Positions 36,951-46,267 of a stretch of 64,000 nucleotides of DNA are shown one piece after another. Under the pieces are notes generated by a model. It was not told the DNA's origin and made no database searches. It worked only from the letters and a program-made list of their open reading frames with translations. Origin of the DNA: Devosia sp. SD17-2 (lineage in GTDB: Bacteria > Pseudomonadota > Alphaproteobacteria > Rhizobiales > Devosiaceae); assembly GCF_029201565.1 (NCBI RefSeq), contig NZ_CP104002.1:1567001-1631000 (forward strand), read 5' to 3'. Made by a program: the position numbers and the translations under genes. Position 1 is the first letter of the stretch. Every line of letters begins with the position of its first letter.

Positions 36951-37985
36951 TCAGATCGGGAAAGTGACGGTCACGCGTGTGCCAGGACCCGTTGGGTCAT
37001 AGGACACATCGGCGGCAAGGCTGTGGGCCATGGCCTTGACGATGCGGGTGCCAAGTCCGGTGCCCTGCGGCACGCCCTGGCCGGTCCAGCCGATCCCATC
37101 GTCCTCGACCAGCAACTGGGCCTGACCATCCTGCTGCGCCATGGCGACGCGCACTTCGCCCAGTTCGCGCCCGGCATAGGCATATTTGAGGGCATTGGTG
37201 ACGAGTTCGGTGAGGATCACGCCCAGCCAGGCCACTTTCTCGGTGGGCAGGTGGAAGCTCTCGACCTTGACCTTGAGTTCGGCCGTCTGACCCTCGGACT
37301 GCATCGAGGTGCCGAGTTCGCAGGCAAGGCTCTTGATGTAATCTGAGATCTCGACCGAGTGGACGTCCTCGGCCGAATAGAGATGGCGGTGCACGCCGGC
37401 GATGGCGTGGATGCGCGCCTGTGTTTCCGACAGGGCGCGCTTGGCCTCGGCATCGCTCACGGCGTTGGATTGCAGGCCGACGAGGGCCGCGACCATGGCA
37501 AGCGAATTGGCGACGCGGTGATTGACCTCGCCGAGCAGCATTTCGGCGCGCTCGCGCGCTTCATGAACCTCGCGCTCGGCCTTGGCCTTGGCGCGGACCA
37601 GCCGGATATGCTCGACAGCATGGTCGATCGCTGACATCAGAAGTTCCATGAACTCGTCCGAAAGCGTCTTGGGGACGAAATCTGTCGCGCCGGATTTGAG
37701 TGCGGCGACCGCAACAGCGGTTTCCGCCGAGCCCGTCACATAGACGACAGCCGGCTTGTCCTCGAGGTCGGTCATCCGCTCGAGAACGTCCAGCCCCGTG
37801 CCGGAGGACAGGTAATGGTCGAGCGCTACGACGTCGACGCCGCCCTTGGCGATGACGTCCAGCCCTTCTTCCGCTGTGGTGGCGTGCTGGAACGTATAGC
37901 CGCGTCGCTCCAGGGCCTTCTGCAGCAGACGTGCGAGACCCGGGTCGTCGTCAATGTAAAGGACATGCGGCTTGCTGTTGAACAT
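36951..37985 (-). CDS. Receiver domain plus HisKA_2/HWE-type histidine kinase
   Basis: A 344-residue cytosolic signalling protein. A receiver domain (residues 1-120) with D56 (ALDHYLSSGTGLD) is followed by a short coiled coil (130-150). The kinase core has phospho-acceptor H156 in GEVNHRVANSLAMVAAL, which is of the HisKA_2/HWE type, and an ATPase domain with N-box ELVTNALKYAY and G-box GTGLGTRIVKAM. Similar kinases in Rhizobiales work in the general stress response, but no PhyR or NepR gene is nearby. It is the last gene of a three-gene set with the response regulator and CHASE3 kinase upstream. Confidence 0.88.
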   Translation of the reverse strand: MFNSKPHVLYIDDDPGLARLLQKALERRGYTFQHATTAEEGLDVIAKGGVDVVALDHYLSSGTGLDVLERMTDLEDKPAVVYVTGSAETAVAVAALKSGATDFVPKTLSDEFMELLMSAIDHAVEHIRLVRAKAKAEREVHEARERAEMLLGEVNHRVANSLAMVAALVGLQSNAVSDAEAKRALSETQARIHAIAGVHRHLYSAEDVHSVEISDYIKSLACELGTSMQSEGQTAELKVKVESFHLPTEKVAWLGVILTELVTNALKYAYAGRELGEVRVAMAQQDGQAQLLVEDDGIGWTGQGVPQGTGLGTRIVKAMAHSLAADVSYDPTGPGTRVTVTFPI

Positions 37986-37991
37986 GGCTGA

Positions 37992-38435
37992 TTATTCGGC
38001 CTCTGGGATTTTCATGACCGAGAAGAACAAGCCGAGCTGCTTGATGGCATTGGCGAAGCCGTCATAATCCACGGGCTTGGTGATGTAGACATTGGCGCCC
38101 AGATCATAGCAGCGCTGAATCTCGCGCTGGTCATCGGTCGTGGTCAGAACCACGACTGGCGAACGGCGCGTGTGCTCGTTGCCCTTGACCTTTTCGAGGA
38201 TGTCGATGCCGGTCATGTCGGGCAGGTTGAGGTCGAGCAGCACGAGAAGCTGGCGGCCCTTGTTGACGAGACCGGAGCCGTCAGGTCCGAGGAGATAGGC
38301 CAGCGCTTCGGTGCCGTTGTCGAAGGGGACAATTTCGTTGGCGACGCCGGCGCGGCGGATATTTTTCTCGATGAGGCGCGCGTGGCCTGCATCGTCCTCG
38401 ATCATGATGATGGTTACGGGGCGTGCGTCGTTCAT
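37992..38435 (-). CDS. Single-domain response regulator
   Basis: A 147-residue receiver of the Rcp1/CheY-like type, with the acidic pair EDD at residues 13-15, phospho-acceptor D68 (LLDLNLPDMTG), Thr in VVLTTTDDQ and Lys in YITKPVDYDGF. It has no output domain, so it likely relays phosphate or docks to a partner. Its ATG overlaps the stop of the CHASE3 kinase by four bases, and it is six bases upstream of the receiver-kinase gene. The arrangement matches sensor/Rcp1-like pairs. Confidence 0.9.
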   Translation of the reverse strand: MNDARPVTIIMIEDDAGHARLIEKNIRRAGVANEIVPFDNGTEALAYLLGPDGSGLVNKGRQLLVLLDLNLPDMTGIDILEKVKGNEHTRRSPVVVLTTTDDQREIQRCYDLGANVYITKPVDYDGFANAIKQLGLFFSVMKIPEAE

Positions 38436-39928
38436 GTGCGAATATTTCCCAGGTATGACCGCACGTCACGCGGCAGATTGATATGAAATGTCGTGCCTTC
38501 GCCGAGCTGCGAGGTCAAGGTAATGTCTCCCCCAAGGCTGCGAACCATGGTGCGGACATGAGCCAGGCCTATGCCTTCACCCGGCTGGCTTTGCGAGCCT
38601 GACCTTCTGAACAGCTCAAATACACGCTCATGGTCGGTTGCAGCAATACCGCGTCCATTATCCTCTACATCAATTAGCACGCGGTTACCCGGCAGATGTC
38701 GCGAACGGACACTGAGCTTGAGCGACCGGTCTGGTTGCTGGTACTTGATGGCGTTGTCGAGCAGATTGCCCAGGATCTGTTCGATCGAGAGCTTGTCGCT
38801 CACCAGCTTGCTGGCGCGCAGGTCGGTTTCGCTTTCCCCGCCATTGTCGGCCAGCTGGTGGTGGATGGCTGCGAGGGAGTTTTGGACGATGTCCTCGAGG
38901 TCGATCGCATCGGGCTTGAGCTGGCGCCGGCCTTCACGCGAGATCTTGAGGATGGCGTTGATGAGGCTGTCCATTTTGCGGGTGGCCGCCCGGATGAAGT
39001 TGATGGCCTCGGGCAGGTCCTCGGTGGCGGCCAGCTTGGCCTCCTCGTAGTAGGGGTCTGTCTCGGCGGGCCGGGACTCCATGAAGGAGCGCAGCGTCTC
39101 GACGCTGGCTTCCATTTCGCTGGTAAAGCCCATGACATTGACGAGGGGCGCACGCAGATCGTGCGTAACGATATAGGCGAAGCGCTGGATCTCCTCATTG
39201 GCCTTGCCGAGATCGGAGGTGCGTTCGCGCACGCGTTCTTCAAGGCCGGTATTGGCTTCCTCAACGGCCTGGCGCGCCTGCCTCAACTCCTGAGTGTAGC
39301 GCCATACGGTCCAGATCGCGCCGAGCACGACGAGCAGAATGACCATGCCGCCGCCTATCGATACCCAACGCAGATTGTTGAGGTTTCCCCGCTGATTGTC
39401 GTCAGAGGTCGCCAGCATCTCGTCGATATTATTCAGGAAGGCGTCGAAAAAGGCCCGTGCGTCGTCCATCGCGGCCTTGCCGCGGTCTGTCCGGATCTGT
39501 TCGACCGCTTCATCGACGCGCCCGGCACGGGCCAGATCGATGGTTTCGGCCATTTCGCGGAGCTTGAAAGCAATGTCCTCTTCCAGCTTGGCGATCGACT
39601 GGTCCGCCTCGGGGTAGGGCGCGAGCATCTCCTTGAGTGCAGCAAGCCCTCCATCCACCTTCGGCAGGGCATTCTCATAGGGTTGGAGATAGATGGGATC
39701 CTGCGTGATGATAAATCCACGCTGGCTGGTCTCGATGTCCTGCAGCATGCCGCGCAGGTCAATCACGGCACGGCGCATATAGCGGCCGTTTCTGATCTCT
39801 TCGAAATAGCCCTGTGACCGGTCCACCAGCCACACGTTGGTGCCGACAATGCCGAACAGTGCCAGCAGGCCGACAAGAAGCATGAGGGCAGTTGTTCTGA
39901 CGAAGGACTTGCTTGTTATGGGCATCAT
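38432..39928 (-). CDS. CHASE3-domain sensor histidine kinase
   Basis: A 498-residue membrane kinase. Two membrane segments (12-34 and 188-209) enclose a periplasmic CHASE3-type helical domain with MLQDIETSQRGFIITQDPIY. A coiled coil (215-250) leads to HisKA with H256 (VTHDLRAPLVNVMGF) and an ATPase domain with N-box LLDNAIKYQ and G-boxes VEDNGRGI and GEGIGLAHVR. The kinase core resembles bacteriophytochrome-type kinases, which typically pair with single-domain regulators such as the next gene. The start has two adjacent ATG codons. It is divergent from rsmH. Confidence 0.9.
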   Translation of the reverse strand: MMPITSKSFVRTTALMLLVGLLALFGIVGTNVWLVDRSQGYFEEIRNGRYMRRAVIDLRGMLQDIETSQRGFIITQDPIYLQPYENALPKVDGGLAALKEMLAPYPEADQSIAKLEEDIAFKLREMAETIDLARAGRVDEAVEQIRTDRGKAAMDDARAFFDAFLNNIDEMLATSDDNQRGNLNNLRWVSIGGGMVILLVVLGAIWTVWRYTQELRQARQAVEEANTGLEERVRERTSDLGKANEEIQRFAYIVTHDLRAPLVNVMGFTSEMEASVETLRSFMESRPAETDPYYEEAKLAATEDLPEAINFIRAATRKMDSLINAILKISREGRRQLKPDAIDLEDIVQNSLAAIHHQLADNGGESETDLRASKLVSDKLSIEQILGNLLDNAIKYQQPDRSLKLSVRSRHLPGNRVLIDVEDNGRGIAATDHERVFELFRRSGSQSQPGEGIGLAHVRTMVRSLGGDITLTSQLGEGTTFHINLPRDVRSYLGNIRT

Positions 39929-40128
39929 CTATTCCGTTCGGATCAGGCTTTCATGGCGTGAATACCGGGGCAGGGCAATACGGAAGGGGCGAACAGCGCT
40001 GAATTTCTTCAGTTGGCCCTGATGTTTGGTGAATCGCGAATGGGAAACAAAATCTTAAGCGTCGTCGTGCGAATGTCGCGAATGGTGTTTTTGACGGCCC
40101 TGTGGTCGCGAGTGGAGTTCTGGCCGAC

Positions 40129-41130
40129 ATGGGCAAGCGTACCCTGCCCGAAATAGAGACGTCCGGTGGTCCGCATGTGCCGGTCCTACTGGAAGAGGTT
40201 GTCGCGGCGCTCATGCCCCTCGCAGGCAGTCGCGTGGTCGATGGCACGTTTGGCGCCGGTGGCTATTCGCGCGCCTTGCTTGAAGCGGGCGCGGAGGTCA
40301 TCGCGATTGATCGTGACCCTTCCGTGCTGCCGCATGCGGAAAAGCTCAAGGCTGACTTTCCCGATCGCTTCACCTTTGTTTCTGGAACATTTTCCGAGCT
40401 CGACACGCTGGCGGCGCCCTTTGCGCCGATCACTGGCGTCGTGCTCGATATCGGCGTCAGCTCGATGCAGCTCGATGAGGCCGAGCGCGGCTTCTCGTTC
40501 ATGCGGGATGGCCCCCTCGACATGCGCATGAGCCAGTCGGGCGAAAGCGCTGCCGATCTCGTCAATACACTCGAGCAGGACGATCTCGCCAATCTGCTTT
40601 ATGCCTTTGGCGAGGAGCGGAAGTCGCGCCGCATTGCCCAGTTCATCGTATCGGCGCGCGCCGAGGCTCCGATCGAGACGACGCTGCAGCTGGCAAAGAT
40701 CATCGAGAAGGCCATTGGCCGTAAACCCGGCGACGCCCATCCGGCGACGCGGTCGTTCCAGGCGCTGCGCATCGCGGTGAACGGCGAGCTCGAGCAATTG
40801 GTCGAGGGGCTGTTTGCGGCCGAGCGCCTTCTGGCTGAGGGCGGGCGGCTGGCTGTCGTCAGCTTCCACTCGCTCGAAGATCGCATCGTCAAACGCTATT
40901 TCGATCCGGACAAGGCTGGGCCAGCGCAATCGCGGCACCTGCCGCAGGTGGCGACCGAGCCGCTGCGCTGGGATCCTGTCTCGAAGGCGGTCAAGCCGGG
41001 CGAGGCCGAGCTGGCGCGCAATCCTCGGGCGCGGTCCTCCGTGTTGCGCCGCGGGACGCGCACTGCAGCGCCAGCGCGGGAAATGCGGCTTGATGGTTTG
41101 GGCGTACCGAACTTCCGGGGGCGCAATTGA
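40129..41130 (+). CDS. rsmH: 16S rRNA m4C1402 methyltransferase RsmH (MraW)
   Basis: A 333-residue SAM-dependent enzyme that methylates C1402 of 16S rRNA. It starts with HVPVLLEEVV, has SAM motif DGTFGAGGYS, then DIGVSSMQLDEAERGFSF and FHSLEDRIVKRYF, all family-diagnostic. It opens the dcw cluster. No mraZ precedes it, although mraZ usually does. The start at ATG 40129 follows AGTGGAG; an in-frame GTG at 40102 is possible. It overlaps ftsL by four bases (TTGA). Confidence 0.95.
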   Translation: MGKRTLPEIETSGGPHVPVLLEEVVAALMPLAGSRVVDGTFGAGGYSRALLEAGAEVIAIDRDPSVLPHAEKLKADFPDRFTFVSGTFSELDTLAAPFAPITGVVLDIGVSSMQLDEAERGFSFMRDGPLDMRMSQSGESAADLVNTLEQDDLANLLYAFGEERKSRRIAQFIVSARAEAPIETTLQLAKIIEKAIGRKPGDAHPATRSFQALRIAVNGELEQLVEGLFAAERLLAEGGRLAVVSFHSLEDRIVKRYFDPDKAGPAQSRHLPQVATEPLRWDPVSKAVKPGEAELARNPRARSSVLRRGTRTAAPAREMRLDGLGVPNFRGRN

Positions 41131-41510
41131 TCCGTCGTATCAACGTCTTTCTGATCCTGACCAGTATCCTCATGCTCGTCGGCGTCTACATGCTGAAGTT
41201 CTCCATCGAGGGCACGGCTGCCGAACGTACGGCGCTGCAGGGTTTCATCTCCGAGCAGGAGGGGCAGCTGTCGCTGCTCCAGGCCGATTGGGCGGTGCTC
41301 AACCAGCCGGCCTATATCGAGCCCATCGTTCGTCGCCATCAGGCCGAGCTGGCGATCGAGCAGGTCCGGCAGGAGCAGTTCGGCGCCTTCGAGGCCCTGC
41401 CGATGCGGCCGGCCAAGCCCGACACTTCGGCCTTGGATGCGCTGTTCGAGGCGATCGACAATGGCATTGATCCGATCGACGCCATTCTCGAGCTGGAAGG
41501 GATTGACTGA
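41127..41510 (+). CDS. ftsL: Cell division protein FtsL
   Basis: A 127-residue bitopic protein. The membrane segment is at about residues 5-23 (INVFLILTSILMLVGVYM), followed by a heptad-rich periplasmic helix (GTAAERTALQGFISEQEGQLSLLQADW) and the NQPAYIEPIVRRH segment typical of alphaproteobacterial FtsL. It links FtsB and FtsQ to the FtsW-FtsI synthase. It starts at TTG 41127 inside the rsmH stop and its TGA overlaps the ftsI ATG (TGATG). The C-terminus is longer and more acidic than in E. coli. Confidence 0.85.
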   Translation: MIRRINVFLILTSILMLVGVYMLKFSIEGTAAERTALQGFISEQEGQLSLLQADWAVLNQPAYIEPIVRRHQAELAIEQVRQEQFGAFEALPMRPAKPDTSALDALFEAIDNGIDPIDAILELEGID

Positions 41511-43225
41511 TGGCCGTCATCGGCGATGATTTCGCACCAACCATTTCCCTCGACGGCGGCCGCAAGGCGCGTGGCAACCTCACCCAGGCGCGCATCCGCT
41601 GGATGATCCTGGCGCTGGTGATCGGCTTTGCCCTTGTGGGTGGCCGGTTGGTCCAGCTTGGCTTCGTCGAGACCGACCAGCGTATCGAAGGCCAGGCGCG
41701 CGACGTCATCACCGCGACGCGTCCGCCGATCCTTGATCGCAACGGCCTCGAGATGGCCGTCGATATCCGCGTGCCCTCCCTCTACGCCGAGCCGCGCCGT
41801 ATTGTCGATATCGAAGAGGCGGTGCAGAAGCTGCGCACCGTGCTGCCCGACATCGACGAGAACTGGCTGCGCAACCGGCTGACCGGCGATCGTGGTTTCG
41901 TCTGGCTCAAGCGCGAGCTGACCCCGGCGATCCAGGATCAGGTGATGCGCCTCGGTATTCCGGGCGTTGACTTCATCACCGAGTCCAAGCGCTTTTACCC
42001 GGCCATGAACGAGGCCGCCCATATCCTTGGCTCAACCAATGTGGACAATCAGGGCATTGCCGGCATCGAGCGCCACATGGACAGCGAGTCCGTGGCGCTG
42101 CTGCAGGAGCTTGGCCTGGCGCGTGGCAATGCGTTGACCCCTGTCGACCTCAGTGTCGACATGCGCGTGCAGCACGTGATGCACGACCAGCTGACCGATG
42201 CCATGGCCCGCTACCAGGCCATCGCCGCCGCCGGCGTCATGGTGGACATCTATACCGGCGAAGTCATTGCCATGGCCTCGCTGCCGGACTTCAATCCCAA
42301 CGAGCCGGCGAGCGCACTCGTCAAGGATACGTTCAACCGGATCACCTCGGGCATTTTCGAGCCGGGCTCGATCTTCAAGACCATCACCATTGCCGGTGCG
42401 CTGGACGCGGGCGCGGTGAAGATCACCGATGATTTCGACGCCCGCTATGGCATTCGTTTCGGCCGCTTCACCATCAGCGACTTCCACGGCAAGCACCGCA
42501 TCCTGTCGCTGCCGGAAGTCTATAAATACTCATCCAACATCGGCACGATCCGCGTCATGCAGGCGCTGGGCAAGGAAAATTTCCGCGCCTTCCTCAGCCG
42601 CATGGGCTTTGACAAGCGCGTCGAGTTCGAACTGCCCGAAATGCGCCTGCCCACCGTGCCGAAGGATTTTTCCGATGTTGGCGCGGCAACGGCATCCTTC
42701 GGCCATGGTTTGTCCGTATCGCCGCTGCACATGGTCACCGCCTATGCGGCCCTTGTGAACGGGGGCAATTATGTCCCGCCAACGCTCTACAAGCGTGATA
42801 TTGCCGAGGCCGAGCAGCACTACACCCGCGTGGTGCAGCCCCAGACCAGTGATTTGATGCGGTATCTCATGCGGATCAACGCCATCGAGCCAGGCGGCTC
42901 CGGCTCGCAGATGAACAAGCTGGCGCTGGGCTATCGTGTCGGCGGCAAGACCGGTACTGCCGAAAAGGTGGTCGATGGCCGCTACTCCTCCAGCAAGGTG
43001 ACGAACTTCTTCGCCTCGGCATTCCCGCTCGACAATCCGCGCTATGCCATGGTCATCCTTGTCGATGAACCGCAGAAGGAAAATCCGCAGTCGGGGACCA
43101 CTGCAGGCTGGAACGCCGGCCAGGTCACCGGCCGCATCATCCAGCGCGTTGCGCCCATGCTCGGCGTTGCGCCGGATTTCAGTGAAATCCTGGATCATCA
43201 ACTCACCCCGTCCGTACTCAGATAG
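41510..43225 (+). CDS. ftsI: Septal peptidoglycan transpeptidase FtsI (PBP3)
   Basis: A 571-residue class B penicillin-binding protein that cross-links septal peptidoglycan. It has a short cytoplasmic tail, a membrane segment at about residues 32-50, a dimerisation domain (RPPILDRNG start) and the transpeptidase domain. Catalytic motifs are S287-I-F-K290, SSN in YSSNIGT, and K480-T-G in GGKTGTAEK. It works with FtsW in the divisome. Its start overlaps the ftsL stop. Confidence 0.96.
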   Translation: MAVIGDDFAPTISLDGGRKARGNLTQARIRWMILALVIGFALVGGRLVQLGFVETDQRIEGQARDVITATRPPILDRNGLEMAVDIRVPSLYAEPRRIVDIEEAVQKLRTVLPDIDENWLRNRLTGDRGFVWLKRELTPAIQDQVMRLGIPGVDFITESKRFYPAMNEAAHILGSTNVDNQGIAGIERHMDSESVALLQELGLARGNALTPVDLSVDMRVQHVMHDQLTDAMARYQAIAAAGVMVDIYTGEVIAMASLPDFNPNEPASALVKDTFNRITSGIFEPGSIFKTITIAGALDAGAVKITDDFDARYGIRFGRFTISDFHGKHRILSLPEVYKYSSNIGTIRVMQALGKENFRAFLSRMGFDKRVEFELPEMRLPTVPKDFSDVGAATASFGHGLSVSPLHMVTAYAALVNGGNYVPPTLYKRDIAEAEQHYTRVVQPQTSDLMRYLMRINAIEPGGSGSQMNKLALGYRVGGKTGTAEKVVDGRYSSSKVTNFFASAFPLDNPRYAMVILVDEPQKENPQSGTTAGWNAGQVTGRIIQRVAPMLGVAPDFSEILDHQLTPSVLR

Positions 43226-43249
43226 ATCGATCCAGAAGGATTTGTCGCC

Positions 43250-44692
43250 GTGTCTCTTAGCGTATCGCAACTTCTCGAAGGCTCTGGCGCCCGCCCCAAA
43301 AAGGGCCTGGGTACTGTATTCGGTCTGAACTCCGACAGCCGCCGGATCGAGCCGGGCGACATCTTCTTCGCACTGCCGGGAAAGAAGGTGCACGGCAATG
43401 ACTTTGTCCCCGATGCCGTCCATCGCGGCGCGCTGGCAATTGTCACCGACACGCCCCTGAGCGGCGATTTCGGCATTCCGGTCATCGTGGTCAAGGATGT
43501 GCGCGCCGCCTATGCCCGCGCTGCCTCGCGCGTGTTCGAGCCGCAGCCGGAGATCGCCGTGGCGGTGACGGGGACCAATGGCAAGACCTCGGTCGCCTCA
43601 TTCGTTCGCCAGATCTGGGATTTTGCCGGCATCCCCGGCGCCAGCGTTGGCACGCTCGGGGTCGAGACCAAGACGCGGCTCATCGAAGGCGCGCTGACCA
43701 CGCCGGACTCGCGCACCCTGCATCAGGCGATGCGCGCGCTCAAGGCGCAGGGGATCGACCATATTGCGCTGGAAGCCTCCAGCCATGGCCTCGACCAGCA
43801 TCGTCTTGACGGCATGCATTTCGAAGCCGTCGCCTTCACCAATCTCAGCCGCGACCATCTCGACTATCACGCCGACATGGGCGAGTACCGCAACGCCAAG
43901 CTGCGTCTGTTCACCGACCTCCTGGTCGATGGCGGCGCTGCCATCGTCAATGTGGACGATCCCGAATACGAGCCCTTCATGTTCGCGGCCCTCTCGGCCA
44001 ATGCGACGCTGCTGACGGTCGGCCGCGAAGGTGCCTATATCGAGATCATCTCGATCAAGCCCGAGGCCTATGGCCAGCGCGTGCAGATCCGCCATATCGG
44101 GGAGCTGGTGGATTTCCACCTGCATGTGCCGGGCGAGTTCCAGGTGTCCAATGCGCTCGTGGCGGCAGCCCTTGCCATGTCGTCGGGCGTCGACAAGGCC
44201 GATGCCTTTGCGGCGCTCCCGGCGCTGGTGGGTGCGCGCGGCCGGCTCGAGCTGGTTGCCGAGCACAATGGCGCGGCCATTTTCGTCGATTATTCCCACA
44301 AGCCGGAAGCGCTTCGCACGGCCCTGAAGACCCTGCGCCCCTATGTGACCGGCAAGCTGCGCGTGGTGTTTGGCTGCGGCGGCGACCGCGACAAGGGCAA
44401 GCGCCCTCAAATGGGCGAGATTGCCAGCGAACTTGCAGATGTCGTCATTGTTACCGACGACAATCCACGCACCGAGGACGCGGCGACCATTCGCGCCGAG
44501 GTCCTGGCCGGTGCCAAGGGAGCCAAGGAGATCGCCGATCGCAAGAAGGCCATCCAGGAAGCGGTAAAGTCGCTCCAGCCGGGCGACGTCCTGCTGGTGG
44601 CCGGCAAGGGTCACGAGACCTACCAGATCATCGGCACGACGAAGCACCACTTCTCCGACCACGAGGAAGTGGCCGAAGCGATCAGGACCTAA
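43250..44692 (+). CDS. murE: UDP-MurNAc-tripeptide synthetase MurE (meso-diaminopimelate-adding)
   Basis: A 480-residue ligase that adds the third amino acid to UDP-MurNAc-L-Ala-D-Glu using ATP. The ATP loop is GTNGKTSVASF near residue 107. The DNPR motif (VTDDNPRTEDA) indicates meso-diaminopimelate as substrate. LSRDHLDYH and FVDYSHKPEAL are conserved Mur ligase segments. A GTG start lies 24 bases after ftsI. It is cytosolic. Confidence 0.96.
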   Translation: MSLSVSQLLEGSGARPKKGLGTVFGLNSDSRRIEPGDIFFALPGKKVHGNDFVPDAVHRGALAIVTDTPLSGDFGIPVIVVKDVRAAYARAASRVFEPQPEIAVAVTGTNGKTSVASFVRQIWDFAGIPGASVGTLGVETKTRLIEGALTTPDSRTLHQAMRALKAQGIDHIALEASSHGLDQHRLDGMHFEAVAFTNLSRDHLDYHADMGEYRNAKLRLFTDLLVDGGAAIVNVDDPEYEPFMFAALSANATLLTVGREGAYIEIISIKPEAYGQRVQIRHIGELVDFHLHVPGEFQVSNALVAAALAMSSGVDKADAFAALPALVGARGRLELVAEHNGAAIFVDYSHKPEALRTALKTLRPYVTGKLRVVFGCGGDRDKGKRPQMGEIASELADVVIVTDDNPRTEDAATIRAEVLAGAKGAKEIADRKKAIQEAVKSLQPGDVLLVAGKGHETYQIIGTTKHHFSDHEEVAEAIRT

Positions 44693-44739
44693 CGACGGCG
44701 CCCCGCCGGAGGGCGTGGCACGGTCCGGCCCGAGCGCGG

Positions 44740-44782
44740 GGGCACTCTCCCCCTTAGAGGGGAGGGGCAAGGGAGGGCCTCG
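44740..44782. repeat. Palindromic intergenic repeat between murE and murF
   Basis: CACTCTCCCCCTTAGAGGGG and the following GAGGGGCAAGGGAGGGC form a C-run/G-run palindrome of the same general type as those in the urt operon. It fills much of the 156-base gap, the second largest within the dcw cluster upstream of ftsW. Confidence 0.55.
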
Positions 44783-44848
44783 AGGAAAACACTGTGGCCC
44801 TGGCACGCACTGCATCCAGGCCGCCGATCCCAGAATGCGGACAAGAAC

Positions 44849-46240
44849 ATGACCCAGCCTCTCTACACCCTCGATGCAATCCTGGCCGCAACGGCCGGGC
44901 GGGCGGTCGAGGTTTCGACCGATCAGATCGAGTCCATCTCGATCGACAGCCGCGAGCTGGGACCCAATGCCCTGTTTGTCGCCATCAAGGGTGACCGCTT
45001 CGATGGTCATGATTTCGTCGATACCGCGCTGGCCAATGGTGCCGCGGCGGCCCTGGTGCATCGGGGTGAGGGGCCGGGCCGGATCGTCGTCGCAGATGCC
45101 CTTGGCGGCCTCCGCGACATTGCCCGTGCCGCCCGCGAGCGCAGCCGTGCGCTGATCGTCGGGGTGACGGGCAGCGTGGGCAAGACCACCACCAAGGAAG
45201 CGCTGCGCCACGTCCTTTCGGCAGCAGGATCCACCCACGCCTCGATCAAGAGCTTTAACAACCACTGGGGCGTGCCGCTCATGCTGGCGCGCATGCCCGA
45301 AGCGGCGCAGTTCGGCATTTTCGAAATGGGCATGAATGCGCCCGACGAAATCCGTCCTCTGAGCCAGCTGGTGCGGCCGCATATCGCTGTCATCACCAAT
45401 ATCGCCCCAGCCCATCTCGAAAAGCTGGGGAGCCTCGAGGCCATCGCGCGGGCCAAGGCAGAGATCTTTGACGGGCTGGAGCCGGGTGGCACCGCCGTCA
45501 TCAATGCCGACAATCCACAGATCAATATCCTGCTCGAAGCTGCCGCGGCAGCAGGCGTGTCCAGGATCGTGACCTATGGATTTTCGCGCGGCGTCGACTG
45601 GCAGATCCTTGATCCGCAATCGGCCGCAGACAAGAGCTTTGCCCAGGTGATCAATGGTGAGGATCGCTATGCGCTGGCGCTCGACGTGCCGGGCCGCCAC
45701 ATGCTCTCCAACGCCACGGCGGCGCTGATCGTCGGGCACCTTGCCGGTATCGAGGCCGAGGTGTCCCTGCGCGCTCTTGCCGGCTTTGGCGCACAACCAG
45801 GGCGCGGCGAACGGATCAGGCTCGGGCCGGATGACAATCCGCTCGTTCTCGTCGATGAAAGCTATAATGCCAATACGGCCTCGATCCGCGCGGCGCTCGA
45901 TGTGTTCTCGGCGCTCGAAGCGCCTGCGGGGCGCAAGGTGCTGGTGCTCGGCGACATGCTCGAGCTCGGCGATGAGAGTGAGGCGCTGCATGCCAGCCTT
46001 GCCGATTCCGTGCTGGCGAGCGGGGCGGAGCTCGTCTATCTCGTCGGCCCCAATATGGCCGCATTGGCCAGCGCATTGCCTGACGGAACGGTCGCCGGGC
46101 ATTTCACAAGTGCTGGGGATGCCGAGCCAGTCGTTAGGGACGCGCTTGCCTATGGCGATGCAGTTATGATCAAAGGATCGAACGGCATCGGGCTTGGTCG
46201 GCTCGTCGCTAGCATCCGCAATAGTTTCGACAAGCGCTGA
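44849..46240 (+). CDS. murF: UDP-MurNAc-tripeptide:D-Ala-D-Ala ligase MurF
   Basis: A 463-residue Mur ligase that adds D-Ala-D-Ala to form the UDP-MurNAc pentapeptide. The nucleotide loop is GSVGKTTTKEAL (about residue 110). Conserved segments include FNNHWGVPLMLAR, EMGMNAPDEI and VDESYNANTASIRAAL. It is separated from murE by a repeat and lies 27 bases before mraY. It uses the product of ddl. Confidence 0.96.
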   Translation: MTQPLYTLDAILAATAGRAVEVSTDQIESISIDSRELGPNALFVAIKGDRFDGHDFVDTALANGAAAALVHRGEGPGRIVVADALGGLRDIARAARERSRALIVGVTGSVGKTTTKEALRHVLSAAGSTHASIKSFNNHWGVPLMLARMPEAAQFGIFEMGMNAPDEIRPLSQLVRPHIAVITNIAPAHLEKLGSLEAIARAKAEIFDGLEPGGTAVINADNPQINILLEAAAAAGVSRIVTYGFSRGVDWQILDPQSAADKSFAQVINGEDRYALALDVPGRHMLSNATAALIVGHLAGIEAEVSLRALAGFGAQPGRGERIRLGPDDNPLVLVDESYNANTASIRAALDVFSALEAPAGRKVLVLGDMLELGDESEALHASLADSVLASGAELVYLVGPNMAALASALPDGTVAGHFTSAGDAEPVVRDALAYGDAVMIKGSNGIGLGRLVASIRNSFDKR

Positions 46241-46267
46241 AGCCGCCCAACCAGGATACCAGAGAGC

